From Dermacoccus abyssi (lineage in GTDB: Bacteria > Actinomycetota > Actinomycetes > Actinomycetales > Dermatophilaceae), in NCBI RefSeq assembly GCF_003515945.1, contig NZ_QWLM01000010.1, positions 1-64,000 of the forward strand: a stretch of 64,000 nucleotides of DNA, written 5' to 3'. How positions within the stretch are numbered: position 1 is the first letter of the stretch; each line of letters opens with the position of its first letter. This document shows positions 20,951 to 30,394 of this stretch, piece by piece. A model generated the notes under the pieces. The model did no database searches and was not told the origin of the DNA. It saw nothing but the letters and a program-made list of their open reading frames with translations. The translations under genes and the position numbers were made by a program.

Positions 20951-22120
20951 ATGGCTGGTAACCCTGACTTCGACCTGTACACGATCTCCGAGGAGCACGA
21001 GGCTCTTCGTGAGGCGATCCGCCCGGTGTGCGAGAACAAGATCGCTCCGCACGCGGCCGACGTCGACGAGGAATCCCGTTTCCCGAGCGAGGCCCTCGAC
21101 GCCCTCGTCGAGGCCGGTCTGGCCGCCCCACACGTCCCCGAGGAGTACGGCGGCGCCGGCATCGACGCGCTCGGTACGTGCATCGTCATCGAGGAAGTGG
21201 CGCGCGTGTGCGCGAGCTCCTCGCTCATCCCCGCCGTGAACAAGCTCGGCTCACTGCCCGTCATCCTCGGCGGCGGCGAGGAGATCAAGAAGAAGTACCT
21301 GCCGAAGCTCGGCGCTGGCGAGGCGATGTTCTCCTACGGCCTGTCCGAGCGCGAGGCCGGCTCGGACACCGCGTCCATGCGTACCAAGGCCAAGAAGGAC
21401 GGCGACAGCTACGTCCTCACGGGTCAGAAGTCGTGGATCACGAACGCCGGCGAGTCGGAGTTCTACACGGTTCTCGCCGTCACCGACCCCGACGGCGAGC
21501 GCGGCCGCAACATCTCGGCGTTCGTCGTCGAGAAGGGTGACGAGGGCTTCAACTTCGGCGAGAAGGAGCGCAAGCTCGGTATCAAGGGTTCGCCCACGCG
21601 TGAGCTCCACTTCGACAACTGCCGCATCCCCGCCGACCGGCTCATCGGCGCCGAGGGCGAGGGCCTCAAGATCGCTCTGCGCACGCTCGACCACACGCGC
21701 GTCACGATCGGCGCCCAGGCTGTCGGTATCGCCCAGGGCGCACTCGACTTCGCCGTCGGCTACGTCAAGGAGCGCAAGCAGTTCGGCAAGGCCATTGCCG
21801 ACAACCAGGCCATCCAGTTCATGCTCGCCGACATGGCGATGAAGGTGGAGACGGCCCGTCAGATGGTCTACGTCGCCGCCGCCAAGTCCGAGCGCGAGGA
21901 CAAGGACCTCACGTTCTTCGGCGCGGCAGCCAAGTGCTACGCCTCCGACATCGCGATGGAGGTCACGACCGACGCCGTCCAGCTGCTCGGCGGCGCCGGT
22001 TACGTGCGCGACTTCCCAGTCGAGCGCATGATGCGCGACGCCAAGATCACGCAGATCTACGAGGGCACCAACCAGATCCAGCGCCTCGTCATGGGGCGTC
22101 AGGTGCTCAAGGGCTACTGA
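20951..22120 (+). CDS. Acyl-CoA dehydrogenase
   Basis: A 389-aa FAD enzyme with the full-length short/medium-chain dehydrogenase build: N-terminal helical domain, 'MFSYGLSEREAGSDTASMRT' FAD/substrate block, 'KSWITNAGESEFYTVLA', then C-terminal helices with 'QFGKAIADNQAIQFMLADM', 'AKCYASDIAMEVTTDAVQLLGG' and 'YEGTNQIQRLVMGRQ' carrying the catalytic Glu region. It removes two hydrogens from an acyl-CoA and passes electrons to ETF. The chain length cannot be read from the sequence. It stands alone, with its own promoter and terminator. Confidence 0.93.
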   Translation: MAGNPDFDLYTISEEHEALREAIRPVCENKIAPHAADVDEESRFPSEALDALVEAGLAAPHVPEEYGGAGIDALGTCIVIEEVARVCASSSLIPAVNKLGSLPVILGGGEEIKKKYLPKLGAGEAMFSYGLSEREAGSDTASMRTKAKKDGDSYVLTGQKSWITNAGESEFYTVLAVTDPDGERGRNISAFVVEKGDEGFNFGEKERKLGIKGSPTRELHFDNCRIPADRLIGAEGEGLKIALRTLDHTRVTIGAQAVGIAQGALDFAVGYVKERKQFGKAIADNQAIQFMLADMAMKVETARQMVYVAAAKSEREDKDLTFFGAAAKCYASDIAMEVTTDAVQLLGGAGYVRDFPVERMMRDAKITQIYEGTNQIQRLVMGRQVLKGY

Positions 22121-22137
22121 GGTTCGAGGCAGACGAG

Positions 22138-22168
22138 AAAGGGCCCCGGCGTCATGCCGGGGCCCTTC
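22138..22168. terminator. Terminator after the acyl-CoA dehydrogenase gene
   Basis: Arms AAGGGCCCCGGC and GCCGGGGCCCTT with a 5-nt loop; it may serve the converging LCP gene as well. Confidence 0.8.
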
Positions 22169-22244
22169 GCCGTGTCCACGGGCAGGGCCGGGACGTCAGC
22201 TGCGGTGAGTGCGCTCGGGCACCTCGTCGCCGACCTGTTGTGGA

Positions 22245-23804
22245 TCAGTTGGTCGCCGCGGGCGTCTTGACGACGAACTTCGATGTGTCGCCGCTCTCGC
22301 GGATCGCCTTGAACAGCTCCCGGGACTTTTGCTGATCCCACTCGACAGCCTCACCGACGGCAGTCGGCAGCGCGTTGTTGCTGATGGGCACGACCACCGA
22401 GTTCCCGCCGTCACCGGAGAGCTTCTTGAGCGTCAGCATGACGCGGGCCGCCGTGATCATCCCCATGTCCTTGTCGACGGCGAGCCCCTGCGCACTGGAC
22501 TCTCCGAGACCCTTGAGGCGCCACGGCACGAGGATGTTCGCGGGCGAGGAAACCTTGCCCATGAGGGCACCGAGGAACTGACGCTGACGCTTCGCGCGCC
22601 CGATGTCGCCCTCGGGGTCGGAGTAACGCGCTCGGACGTAACCGAGCGCCGTCGCGCCGTCCATGTCCTGGCAGCCCTTCTTGAGGTTGATGTGTGCCTT
22701 CGGGTCGTCCATGTCGTTCTTGACGCAGATGTTGACGCCACCGACGGTGTCGACGACCGACGCGAAGCCGCCGAAGCCGATCTCCATGTAGTTGTCGATG
22801 TGGATGCCCGTGTTCTGCTCGATCGTCTTGACGAGCAGCGGCGCGTCACCGAAGGAGAACGCCGCGTTGATCTTGTTCTTGCCGTAGCCGGGGATGTCGA
22901 CGTAGCTGTCCCGGGGGATCGACATGAGGGTCGGCTTGTCGCCGCCCATGTGCAACACCATGATCGAGTCCGTGCGCTTGCCCTCGGCGGTGCCGGTGCC
23001 GAGCTTCTTGCGCTGCTCCGGCGTCAGACCTGTGCGGGCGTCGGAACCGACGAGCAGGATGTTCCTGCCCTTGCCGTCTTCCGCGAGATGCTGCGCGGGG
23101 ACGGCGTCGAGCTTCTTCACCTTGCTCCAGGCCGAGTTGCCGGCCCAGACGAGAGTGCCGACCCAGAGGATGAGCAGGGCCAGGACACCGGCGAGAATCT
23201 TCTTCCCCCGACGCCGCGGGCGGCGCGGGGGCTGCCCTGAGCCGTCACCGTCGAACCGGTCACCCGGGCGCGGGCCGCGGGGCGGACGCCCGCCGTTGCC
23301 GTCGTGGGCGTCGAAACCGTCACGCCCGGCGTCAGCGCCGTACCCACCCGCGGCGCCGGCGGACGCGTAGGCCGCGTCCGTGGAGCGGCCCCGGACGGGC
23401 CGCTCGGGGCGTCCCGAGGTGGGTATGACGCGTGTGCTGTCGTCACGCGGCGCGGCAGCCGTAGGTCGCGCCCCGTCCTGCGGTCGCTGAGGACGCCCGC
23501 CTTGCGGCGCGCCCTGGAGCGGACGAGACGTCCGTCCGTCGCGCGGGGCGTCCGGAGGGACCTCGCCCTGCTTACGACGCTTGCCCTGGCGGGGAGCGTC
23601 CCCCTCGCCTCGAACCGGAATGGCCTGCGCGCTGCCCTCGTCGGGGCGGCGGGGACGCTGGGGCAGGGCCCGGCGGTTTCCCTTGGAGCGGCGGGTGTCG
23701 ATGACGAACGCGTCATCGTCCGCGGGCACTCCGGACGGCCCGGCGCCAGGCTCCTCGGGACGCGGCGTGCCGGACGGGCGGCGGGGGTCATTCGGGTGAG
23801 GCAC
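22245..23804 (-). CDS. LytR-CpsA-Psr (LCP) family wall-polymer ligase
   Basis: A 519-aa protein. Residues 1-200 form a Pro/Arg/Gly-rich disordered cytoplasmic region; a single span lies at about 203-222; the outer LCP domain starts near 247 with 'NILLVGSDARTG', then 'RTDSIMVLHMGGDKPTLMSIPRDSYVDI', 'KINAAFSFGD' and 'GYVRARYSDPEGDIGR', holding the Arg and Asp residues that bind the polyprenyl pyrophosphate. LCP enzymes attach glycopolymers to peptidoglycan. GTG 23804 is chosen because TACCCT ends 6 nt before it; the upstream in-frame part crosses the next promoter. It borders the glycan locus. Confidence 0.85.
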   Translation of the reverse strand: MPHPNDPRRPSGTPRPEEPGAGPSGVPADDDAFVIDTRRSKGNRRALPQRPRRPDEGSAQAIPVRGEGDAPRQGKRRKQGEVPPDAPRDGRTSRPLQGAPQGGRPQRPQDGARPTAAAPRDDSTRVIPTSGRPERPVRGRSTDAAYASAGAAGGYGADAGRDGFDAHDGNGGRPPRGPRPGDRFDGDGSGQPPRRPRRRGKKILAGVLALLILWVGTLVWAGNSAWSKVKKLDAVPAQHLAEDGKGRNILLVGSDARTGLTPEQRKKLGTGTAEGKRTDSIMVLHMGGDKPTLMSIPRDSYVDIPGYGKNKINAAFSFGDAPLLVKTIEQNTGIHIDNYMEIGFGGFASVVDTVGGVNICVKNDMDDPKAHINLKKGCQDMDGATALGYVRARYSDPEGDIGRAKRQRQFLGALMGKVSSPANILVPWRLKGLGESSAQGLAVDKDMGMITAARVMLTLKKLSGDGGNSVVVPISNNALPTAVGEAVEWDQQKSRELFKAIRESGDTSKFVVKTPAATN

Positions 23805-23810
23805 CCTCCG

Positions 23811-23816
23811 AGGGTA
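23811..23816 (-). promoter_or_regulatory. -10 element of the LCP gene (leaderless)
   Basis: TACCCT on the minus strand, 6 nt before the GTG. Confidence 0.45.
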
Positions 23817-23925
23817 GGGGGTCGCTTCCGGGATTGGGCTGACATCGCATTCGCGCGGCGTGTTAGCACGAGCGTCATGGAATGGGCGTCGGTGTGAGGC
23901 GCGTGAGGTGTCTTCTGCGCGAGGG

Positions 23926-23931
23926 TAGGCT
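23926..23931 (+). promoter_or_regulatory. -10 element of the ExoA-like gene
   Basis: TAGGCT, with a short leader carrying AGGAG at 23960-23964. Confidence 0.4.
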
Positions 23932-23975
23932 GGGGCGACGTTCACGAGCCCACGACTTCAGGAGCGATCATCACC

Positions 23976-25016
23976 GTGACGAGCGAGCCCGTGTCGAGCG
24001 CCCCGACGCCGCCGATCGACCCGAGCATGCGCCGCGGAATCTCGGTGTTCATGCCGATCCTCAACGAGGAGAAGCACCTCGAGGAAGCCGTCACCGCGAT
24101 CCTGGCCCAACGCTACGACGGCCCCGTCGAGGTCGTGCTCGCCATCGGCCCCTGCACCGACCGCACATGGGACGTGGCCCGTGCGCTCACCGAACGTGAC
24201 GAACGCATCACTCTCGTCGAGAACCCGACCGGACGAACCCCCGACGGACTCAACGCGGCCCTGGCCGCCACCCACCACGACGTCCTGGTCCGCGTGGACG
24301 GGCACGGCATCCTCTCGCCCGGGTACTTCGCCACCGTCGAGCGTCTTCTGCGCGAGACCGGTGCGGCCAACGTCGGCGGCATCATGGACGCCGAGGGCAC
24401 GACGCCCTTCGAGGAGGCCGTCGAGTGCGCCATGAAGTCCAAGATCGGCGTCGGTGGAGTGAAGTTCAAGCAGGGCGGGGAGGCCGGCCCGGTCGAGAGC
24501 GTCTACCTCGGCAACTTCGCGCGGGAGTGGATCGAGAAGGTCGGCATGTACGACCCGCGCTACACCCGTGCCCAGGACTGGGAACTCAACTTTCGGATCC
24601 GCAAGGGCGGCGGAACGGTGTGGTTCACCCCTGACCTGCGCGTCACCTACCGCCCGCGCGCCACGCTCAAGGCGCTCGCCAAGCAGTACTTCGAATACGG
24701 CACCTGGCGGCGGGTCGTGGCTCGTCAACACAAGGGTTCGATCAACCTGCGCTATCTCGCCCCGCCGGTCGCCGTCGCGGGTGTCGTGGCGGGCAGCCTG
24801 ATCGGTCTGAAGTGGCGGCCCGCGCTCGTTGCGCCGCTCGGTTACGCGGCCCTGGTCACAGCAGGCGGTGTCCGTGCGGCCTCGGGACGTTCGCCGCAGG
24901 TCATCGTCCGGATGCCTTTCGTCCTCGCCACGATGCACATGGCCTGGGGCACGGGGTTCATCACCTCGAACGTCGAGCTCGAACCGGCCGAACCAGGCGA
25001 AGCGCCGCGAGCCTGA
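23976..25016 (+). CDS. GT2 glycosyltransferase, ExoA-like
   Basis: A 346-aa protein. The GT-A fold begins 'ISVFMPILNEEKHLEEAVTAIL'; 'VRVDGHGILSPGYF' supplies the DxD-type metal site and 'TRAQDWELNFRIRKGGGTVWF' the acceptor-side acid. Two or three hydrophobic segments close the C-terminus (from about 265). This is the arrangement of succinoglycan ExoA enzymes that extend lipid-linked sugars at the inner membrane face. GTG 23976 follows AGGAG. It lies between the LCP gene and the exporter and probably builds part of the exported polymer. Confidence 0.85.
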   Translation: MTSEPVSSAPTPPIDPSMRRGISVFMPILNEEKHLEEAVTAILAQRYDGPVEVVLAIGPCTDRTWDVARALTERDERITLVENPTGRTPDGLNAALAATHHDVLVRVDGHGILSPGYFATVERLLRETGAANVGGIMDAEGTTPFEEAVECAMKSKIGVGGVKFKQGGEAGPVESVYLGNFAREWIEKVGMYDPRYTRAQDWELNFRIRKGGGTVWFTPDLRVTYRPRATLKALAKQYFEYGTWRRVVARQHKGSINLRYLAPPVAVAGVVAGSLIGLKWRPALVAPLGYAALVTAGGVRAASGRSPQVIVRMPFVLATMHMAWGTGFITSNVELEPAEPGEAPRA

Positions 25017-25039
25017 CGGAACTCCCAGGATGTGCTCGC

Positions 25040-25045
25040 TAGGCT
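25040..25045 (+). promoter_or_regulatory. -10 element of the exporter operon
   Basis: TAGGCT, about 60 nt upstream of the permease ATG. Confidence 0.35.
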
Positions 25046-25104
25046 GAGGTGCCGCGTAGCGCGCGGCAAGGTTCGCGGGCGAACGCAGGAGCACGAAGGA
25101 AACC

Positions 25105-25971
25105 ATGAACTCACACAACCGTCTTGCGCGGATCTGGGCGCATCGAGCCACGCTCGACACGCTCGTCCGACGTGATCTTCGCGTGCGGTACGCGCGTTCC
25201 GTGCTCGGCTATCTGTGGACGCTCATCGATCCGCTGGCCATGGCGCTCGTCTACGCGTTCGTCTTCGGCTTCATCTACGGCGGCCACGGCAAGCCCGGTC
25301 TGTCCTCGTCGTCCGACCAGAAGTGGGCGAGCACCGACGGTGTTCCGATCGTGCTGTTCCTCGTCGCGGGTCTGCTCGCCTACAACTGGTTCAGCAACGT
25401 GATCAACGAGAGTTCGCGCGCGCTCTACGCCGAACGCCTCCTCGTGCGCTCGACCAACCTGCCCCGCGAGCTGTGGGTCATGCGCGTCGTCATCTCGAAG
25501 GGCATCGAGCATCTGCTCTCCCTGCCGATCCTGTTGGGCTTCCTCGTCTTCTACATGCTCCGGGGGGAGGTGAGCCTGAGTTGGGAAATCGTGTTCTGGA
25601 TCCCTGCCCTCATCGTCCAGTTCATCCTGCTCACGGGTATCGGCCTCGTCATGGCGCCCGTGACCGCGCTCGTCGACGACTTCGCCCGCATTACGCGCAT
25701 CGGCCTGCGCGTGCTGTTCTACGTCACCCCGATCGTGTATTCACTGCACTTCCTCGAAGCGAAGCTGCCCGAGGGCTGGGGCTGGGCCAAGGTCCTCATC
25801 CAGCTCAACCCCCTCACGGGTATCGCCGACATGTACCGGGCCGGCTTCGTCACCGAGTACGGCCCCGACTGGATGGCGTGGCTGTATGCCCTCATCGTGT
25901 CGCTCGCGTGGCTCGCGTTCGGTTCGTGGGTGTTCCGCAAGCTCGAACCGGCCATCCTCAAGGAGATCTGA
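25105..25971 (+). CDS. ABC-2 type polysaccharide export permease
   Basis: A 288-aa membrane protein of the Wzm/TagG type with six predicted spans: 'DLRVRYARSVLGYLWTLIDPLAMALVYAFVFGF', 'IVLFLVAGLLAYNWFSNVI', 'VISKGIEHLLSLPILLGFLVFY', two helices at about 170-200, a loop with 'FYVTPIVYSL' and a last span near 265. It forms the channel for a lipid-linked glycan together with the following ATPase, one base downstream of its stop. Confidence 0.9.
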   Translation: MNSHNRLARIWAHRATLDTLVRRDLRVRYARSVLGYLWTLIDPLAMALVYAFVFGFIYGGHGKPGLSSSSDQKWASTDGVPIVLFLVAGLLAYNWFSNVINESSRALYAERLLVRSTNLPRELWVMRVVISKGIEHLLSLPILLGFLVFYMLRGEVSLSWEIVFWIPALIVQFILLTGIGLVMAPVTALVDDFARITRIGLRVLFYVTPIVYSLHFLEAKLPEGWGWAKVLIQLNPLTGIADMYRAGFVTEYGPDWMAWLYALIVSLAWLAFGSWVFRKLEPAILKEI

Positions 25972-25972
25972 C

Positions 25973-26749
25973 ATGGCAGTGGAGTGGAAGACCCCCGAGG
26001 GTGAACCCGTCATCCAGGTCCATGACCTCGGCATCGAGTTCCTCAAGGGACGCAAGCGCAACCTGTCGCTGCGCGAGCTCGTGTACCGCCGACGCACGAC
26101 CTACGAGAAGGAGACGTTCTGGGCGCTGCGCAACGTCAGCTTCGACGTCGGGCGCGCGGAAGCGGTCGGCCTCGTCGGGGCGAACGGTGGCGGCAAGTCG
26201 ACGCTGCTCAAGATGATCGCCGGCACGCTCCTGCCCGATGAGGGCTATGCGGAGGTCACCGAGGGCGTCGCCCCGATGATCGAGCTCACCGGTGGATTCA
26301 TCGGCGAGCTGTCCGCGCGCGAGAACATCTACCTCATGGCTGGACTTCACGGCATGAAGAAGGAAACCGTCGACGCGCGGTTCGACGACATCGTGAAGTT
26401 CGCGGGCCCCCAGGTGGAACGAGGGCTCGACCTGCCGTTCCGTCACTTCAGTTCGGGTATGCAGGTGCGCCTGGGCTTCTCCGTCATCACCCAGCTCGAC
26501 GAACCGATCATCCTCGTCGACGAGGTGCTCGCCGTCGGCGACCGAGCCTTCCGCGAGCAGTGCTACAAGCGCATGGAGGAGTTGCTCGCCGAGGGGCGCA
26601 GCATGTTCCTCGTGAGCCACTCCGAGGGCGACCTCAAGCGTTTCTGCACGCGCGGGCTGTATCTCTCGGGCGGCACACTCGTCGACGACGGACCGATGAA
26701 GGACGTCCTCGACCACTACAACAAGGACCTCGACGCCGGCATCTCCTGA
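25973..26749 (+). CDS. ABC transporter ATP-binding protein, Wzt/TagH type
   Basis: A 258-aa ATPase. Walker A is GANGGGKST, signature 'HFSSGMQVRLGFSV', Walker B 'IILVDEVLAVGD' and the switch 'FLVSHSE'. The opening 'IEFLKGRKRNLSLRELVYRRR' is typical of teichoic-acid and O-antigen exporters. It lacks the C-terminal carbohydrate-binding domain of some Wzt proteins. One base separates it from the permease gene, and it powers export of the wall glycan. Confidence 0.92.
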   Translation: MAVEWKTPEGEPVIQVHDLGIEFLKGRKRNLSLRELVYRRRTTYEKETFWALRNVSFDVGRAEAVGLVGANGGGKSTLLKMIAGTLLPDEGYAEVTEGVAPMIELTGGFIGELSARENIYLMAGLHGMKKETVDARFDDIVKFAGPQVERGLDLPFRHFSSGMQVRLGFSVITQLDEPIILVDEVLAVGDRAFREQCYKRMEELLAEGRSMFLVSHSEGDLKRFCTRGLYLSGGTLVDDGPMKDVLDHYNKDLDAGIS

Positions 26750-26761
26750 TCCCGGAACGAC

Positions 26762-26800
26762 GAAGCCGCTGCCACTCCCGATGAGGGGGGCAGCGGCTTC
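26762..26800. terminator. Bidirectional terminator after the exporter
   Basis: Arms GAAGCCGCTGCC and GGCAGCGGCTTC, 12 bp perfect, loop 15 nt, between two converging genes. Confidence 0.75.
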
Positions 26801-26808
26801 GGTCGTCG

Positions 26809-27561
26809 TCAGGGGGCGTGCACGCCCTCCTGGGCGAGGAGGGCGTCGAGTTCGCCCGGGGCGGCATGGCCTCGGACGACGACGACGCTTCCGCCTCGCG
26901 CCCAGCAGCGCAGCATCTGCGCCGGGTCGGGTGCCGGAAGGTAATGGCGTGCCGCCTCAGAGCTACCGGTGTCGTCCGATTCGCTCGCAGCGCCCGATCC
27001 GCTGGGGGAGACGAGATCGCGGAAGGTGACCTCGTCACCCGCCCTGATCCAGGCCACGTCGCTGCCCGAGGGGACGTCGAACGGCTCGAAGTGGTCGGGG
27101 TAAGTGCTCAGCTCACGGGCGTCGTCGAGGGCGCCGGCAGGCACCGCAACGGACGCGCCGCGGGCGAGCATCTCGAGGGTGACGACGACCTGGCCCCCCG
27201 CGAAGTCGGGGGAGGGGACGTTCGTCACGAGGACGTCGAAGCCCGCCTCGTCGCGGACCTCATCGGTGTCGCTGTCGGTGAAGACGACGCACGCGCCGAG
27301 TGACCAGGCGGCCAGACACCAGTACGCCGTGCGCCAGTGAGCGGCAGGCAGATCGATGCCGACCCGCGTGCCGATCTCGACGTCGAACTCCTCCGCGAGC
27401 AGGCCCGCTCCCTTGCTCACCCAGTTCGTCAGCACCTTGGCCGAGAGCTCGATGCGCTCGCCGCGCGTCTCCTCGTCGCTGCGGTCGTAGAACGTCAGCC
27501 GCGGCGCCGTGGCGTCGCGGCGGGTCATCGTCTCGAGCACCTGCCAGGGAGTCGTGGTCAT
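26809..27561 (-). CDS. TIGR03089 family protein
   Basis: A 250-aa actinobacterial protein of unknown role. Its start 'WQVLETMTRRDATAPRLTFYD' and 'AYWCLAAWSLGACVVFTDSD' resemble the N-terminal part of AMP-forming acyl ligases, but the ATP-binding and C-terminal parts are missing, so it is not an active ligase. The ATG overlaps the stop of the SpsF-AKR gene by 4 bp (ATGA). In related bacteria it is also found beside LCP genes. Confidence 0.75.
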   Translation of the reverse strand: MTTTPWQVLETMTRRDATAPRLTFYDRSDEETRGERIELSAKVLTNWVSKGAGLLAEEFDVEIGTRVGIDLPAAHWRTAYWCLAAWSLGACVVFTDSDTDEVRDEAGFDVLVTNVPSPDFAGGQVVVTLEMLARGASVAVPAGALDDARELSTYPDHFEPFDVPSGSDVAWIRAGDEVTFRDLVSPSGSGAASESDDTGSSEAARHYLPAPDPAQMLRCWARGGSVVVVRGHAAPGELDALLAQEGVHAP

Positions 27562-29092
27562 GACGTGAGCACCGAGGCGAGGCGGTCGTCGACGAGCGCG
27601 ACCTCGTCCGCCGTCAACGGCGCATTGAGGCAGTAGGCCAGGTCGTCGATCATCTGCTGGTTGCTGCGCGTGCCCACGGCGATCGAGTCGACGAAGGGGT
27701 GGCCGAGGCTGTACGCGACGCACAGGTCGGCGACGTTCGCGCGACCGAGTTCGTGCGCGAGCAGGACGAGCTGCCGGTTGAGTTCGGTGGGTTCGAAGAC
27801 GGTACCGCCCGCGAACGTCGCGTGCGTGGTGACGACGACGTCGCGATCGGCCAGCACCTCTCGCGCGCCGCTGAGGGCACGGTCGGCGACACCGAGCGGG
27901 AACTGCACGTAGCCGAGATCCGTCAACTCCAGAGCGCGGCGCAACTCTTCGAGGGACTCGACGTTGACCCCGATCCGGCCCACCTCTCCCGACTCGCGGT
28001 AGTCGCGCAGTCGTGCCAGCCCGTGCCGTCGGCGCTGTGCGCCTCATCGACGTTGGCCATGAGCACGGCCGAGGCCTTGCGCCGTCCGAGTTCGGCGAAC
28101 GAGCGCTCGAGCTGGGCCTCCACCGTCGCGGCGGCCAGACGCGGGTCGTTCGTGCGGATCTCGCGCAGCCGAGAGATGAAGTGCAGACGCTGGGTGAGCT
28201 GCGGTTCACCGCACTTGTGCAGGATCTCCTCGGCGTTGTGATCGCCGCGGCCCACCTCGACGTGGTTGACGCCGCGGTTGACGGCCGTGGCGAGCATCGC
28301 GCGGATCTCGGTGGAGGAGGGGGCCTGCGGGCCGGCGAAGGCCTGACCGCCGAGGATCATGACCGACTGGTCGAGTTCGCTGTCGTCACGGCGCGGCACG
28401 CTGGGGCCGGCGGTGAAGGCGCTGCCGCCGATCTCGTTGATGAGATCGACCCACGGCACGCTCACCGGGTCGCTCTTGTCGGCGAACAGGCGACAGACGC
28501 GGTCGTAGTCGGACAGGACGTCGACCGTGCAGCGGAATCGCTCGGGATCGCCCGGGTTGTCCTTCGGCACGTAGTCGAGTGTGCTGACGTTGCGTCGCAG
28601 CCACGGGGTGACGTGCTCGCGGTCGTAGAGCTCGTCGGTCTGGGCTGCGGCGCGACGCAGGTCGCGCACGCGGAAGACTTCGCACCCGAGCCCCTCCGGC
28701 ATGCGGGAGACGTCGTTGCGCCCGTACTCGAAGCCGCCTTCGTCCATCGCCTCGATGAGCTCGTCGATGAGGCTCGAGTCGCCGACGGGGTTGTCGCCGG
28801 TGAGGCGCACGACGCGGTCGTCGTCGTCGAGATCCTGCGTCGCCGCGACGAAGCGTCCGAGTACGTCGTCGAGCGATCCACGCATCGCGGGGATGCCCAC
28901 GCGGTGCAGGTGGTCGACGATGCGCGTGTCGTACTGCTCCTCGCTCGTGGCGACGATGACCTCGTGTCCGTCACGCGAAGCGCGTCGGGCGACGAGTTCG
29001 ATGAGCGGCATCCCGGCGATCGTCATGAGGGCCTTGCCCGGCAGACGACTCGAGTTGAGCCGGGACTGGACGACGACACGGGTGCGGGTCAC
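27558..29092 (-). pseudogene. SpsF-like cytidylyltransferase fused to aldo/keto reductase, frameshifted
   Basis: From GTG 29092 (GGAGG upstream) the first 240 residues are an SpsF-like nucleotidyltransferase: 'VVVQSRLNSSRLPGKAL', 'VVRLTGDNPVGDSSL', 'DYVPKDNPGDPERFRCTVD'. An aldo/keto reductase domain follows ('ILGGQAFAG', 'VNRGVNHVEVGRG', then 'GRIGVNVESLEEL'). The frame breaks at the CCC at 28020-28022 (plus strand); one extra base rejoins the parts into one protein of 511 residues. It would make the CMP-activated nonulosonate; PseF itself is absent in the window, so this is the likely CMP-sugar synthetase. The fused reductase is unusual. Confidence 0.7.
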
Positions 29093-29139
29093 GGGGACCT
29101 CCGGGAGAAAGCAGGGACGAGAGCACGTGCGCTCTCACC

Positions 29140-30222
29140 CTAGCGACGAAGCGCCTCGATGGCGTCAGCGACGCGGCGGCGGCCGTCACCGTCGAGCAAC
29201 TCCCGCCCCCGCTGCGCGCGGGCCTCCCGGGCGAGGGGGTCGCCAAGAGCACTCGCCAGTCGGCGTGTCGCGTCCTCACGGCTCGTGTCCACCGCGTGCA
29301 GTTCGTCGAGGTGGCCCACGCCGAGCGCGAGGTCGGCTTCGATCACCATGTCGTAACCGAGCCGTTGGTTGTCGATGACACACACGACCGCCGTGGGCAC
29401 CCCCAGACACAGGAGTTCCCACACGGACGAGCCGCTGGCGGTGACGACGAGATCGCTGCGTGCAGCACGGGCCGCCAGATCGGTGACGGGGCCCGTTGTC
29501 GTCAACGTGACGTCGACGGGCAGGTCGTCCCGCAACGGCGCGGCCCAGGCGTCGTCGGGCGTGACGACGGTGAGATCCATCCCGACTCCGGCGGCCGCAG
29601 CGGCCCGCAGGATGATCGGAGCGACGAGCGGAGCGGCGCCCATGGGGTCGCTTCCGCCGAACACGGCGAGGACGCTGAGTCGCTCCTGCGCTCCGGGCCG
29701 TGCCCGCCCGGCGACGTCCTCGCGCAGGGCGAGGACGTCGTCGCGAAAGAGCGTGTAGGGCGCGCCGGCCAGGGCATGCCGCCCCGCCTCGACCTTCCTC
29801 GGAGTGGCCCCGGGATTCTGGTCGACGTACAGGTCGGCGTCCTGATCGGCGCCGAAGCGACCGTCGACCATGGCCGTGACGGGCAGCCCGTGCCGCCTGA
29901 GATGAGCGCCCCACGAAGGGCCGAAGTGGTACCCGTCGATGACGACGAAGGACGCGGCGAGCCCGTCGGCGAGATCCCCCAGGGCCGCCGGGTCGTCGGG
30001 CCGCGTGTGCAACGTCACTCCGGCGTCACGGTAGGAACGTTCGACCCAGTCCAGGGCCAGTTCGCCCGCGAGGTGGACGGATCGGCCGCGAGCGATGAAC
30101 TCCTGCGCCAGCGCGAGCAACCGCATGGCGTGACCCACTCCGATGGACGCAGTGGCATCGGTGCGAAGGACGATGGCCGAGGTTGCCCGATCGGCGCCGG
30201 TGGGGGAGGGCTGCGTCGTCAT
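29140..30222 (-). CDS. pseG: PseG-like UDP-sugar hydrolase
   Basis: A 360-aa GT-B-fold protein. Motifs: 'VLRTDATASIGVGHAMRLLALAQ' (the glycine-rich UDP site with GHxMR), 'FVVIDGYHFGPSWGAHLR', 'VLAVFGGSDPMGAAP', 'DLVVTASGSSVWELLCLGVPTAVV' and 'NQRLGYDMVIEADLALGVG'. PseG removes UDP from the 2,4-diacetamido-trideoxy-altrose, the fourth step to pseudaminic acid. ATG 30222 is preferred to the longer frame because the family begins at 'AIVLRTDAT'. It is the first gene of an operon with the SpsF-AKR and TIGR03089 genes. Confidence 0.85.
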   Translation of the reverse strand: MTTQPSPTGADRATSAIVLRTDATASIGVGHAMRLLALAQEFIARGRSVHLAGELALDWVERSYRDAGVTLHTRPDDPAALGDLADGLAASFVVIDGYHFGPSWGAHLRRHGLPVTAMVDGRFGADQDADLYVDQNPGATPRKVEAGRHALAGAPYTLFRDDVLALREDVAGRARPGAQERLSVLAVFGGSDPMGAAPLVAPIILRAAAAAGVGMDLTVVTPDDAWAAPLRDDLPVDVTLTTTGPVTDLAARAARSDLVVTASGSSVWELLCLGVPTAVVCVIDNQRLGYDMVIEADLALGVGHLDELHAVDTSREDATRRLASALGDPLAREARAQRGRELLDGDGRRRVADAIEALRR

Positions 30223-30300
30223 GGCGCCATGGTGGCACGAGCGCCACGGGAGGTGACCCGCCGCGACGTGTCGAGTCCCTGAAGCCTCGCGCGCTGGTGC

Positions 30301-30306
30301 TAGCCT
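30301..30306 (+). promoter_or_regulatory. -10 element of pseB
   Basis: TAGCCT, about 90 nt before the GTG of pseB; the leader contains GGGAG at 30384-30388. Confidence 0.4.
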
Positions 30307-30394
30307 TTCGGGGAATGTCAAGAATCGGGCAGAGTTCCGCCGACGTGCCGAACGTCAGCCGCCCGATGCACGAACAACGCAATGGGAGCCCCGA

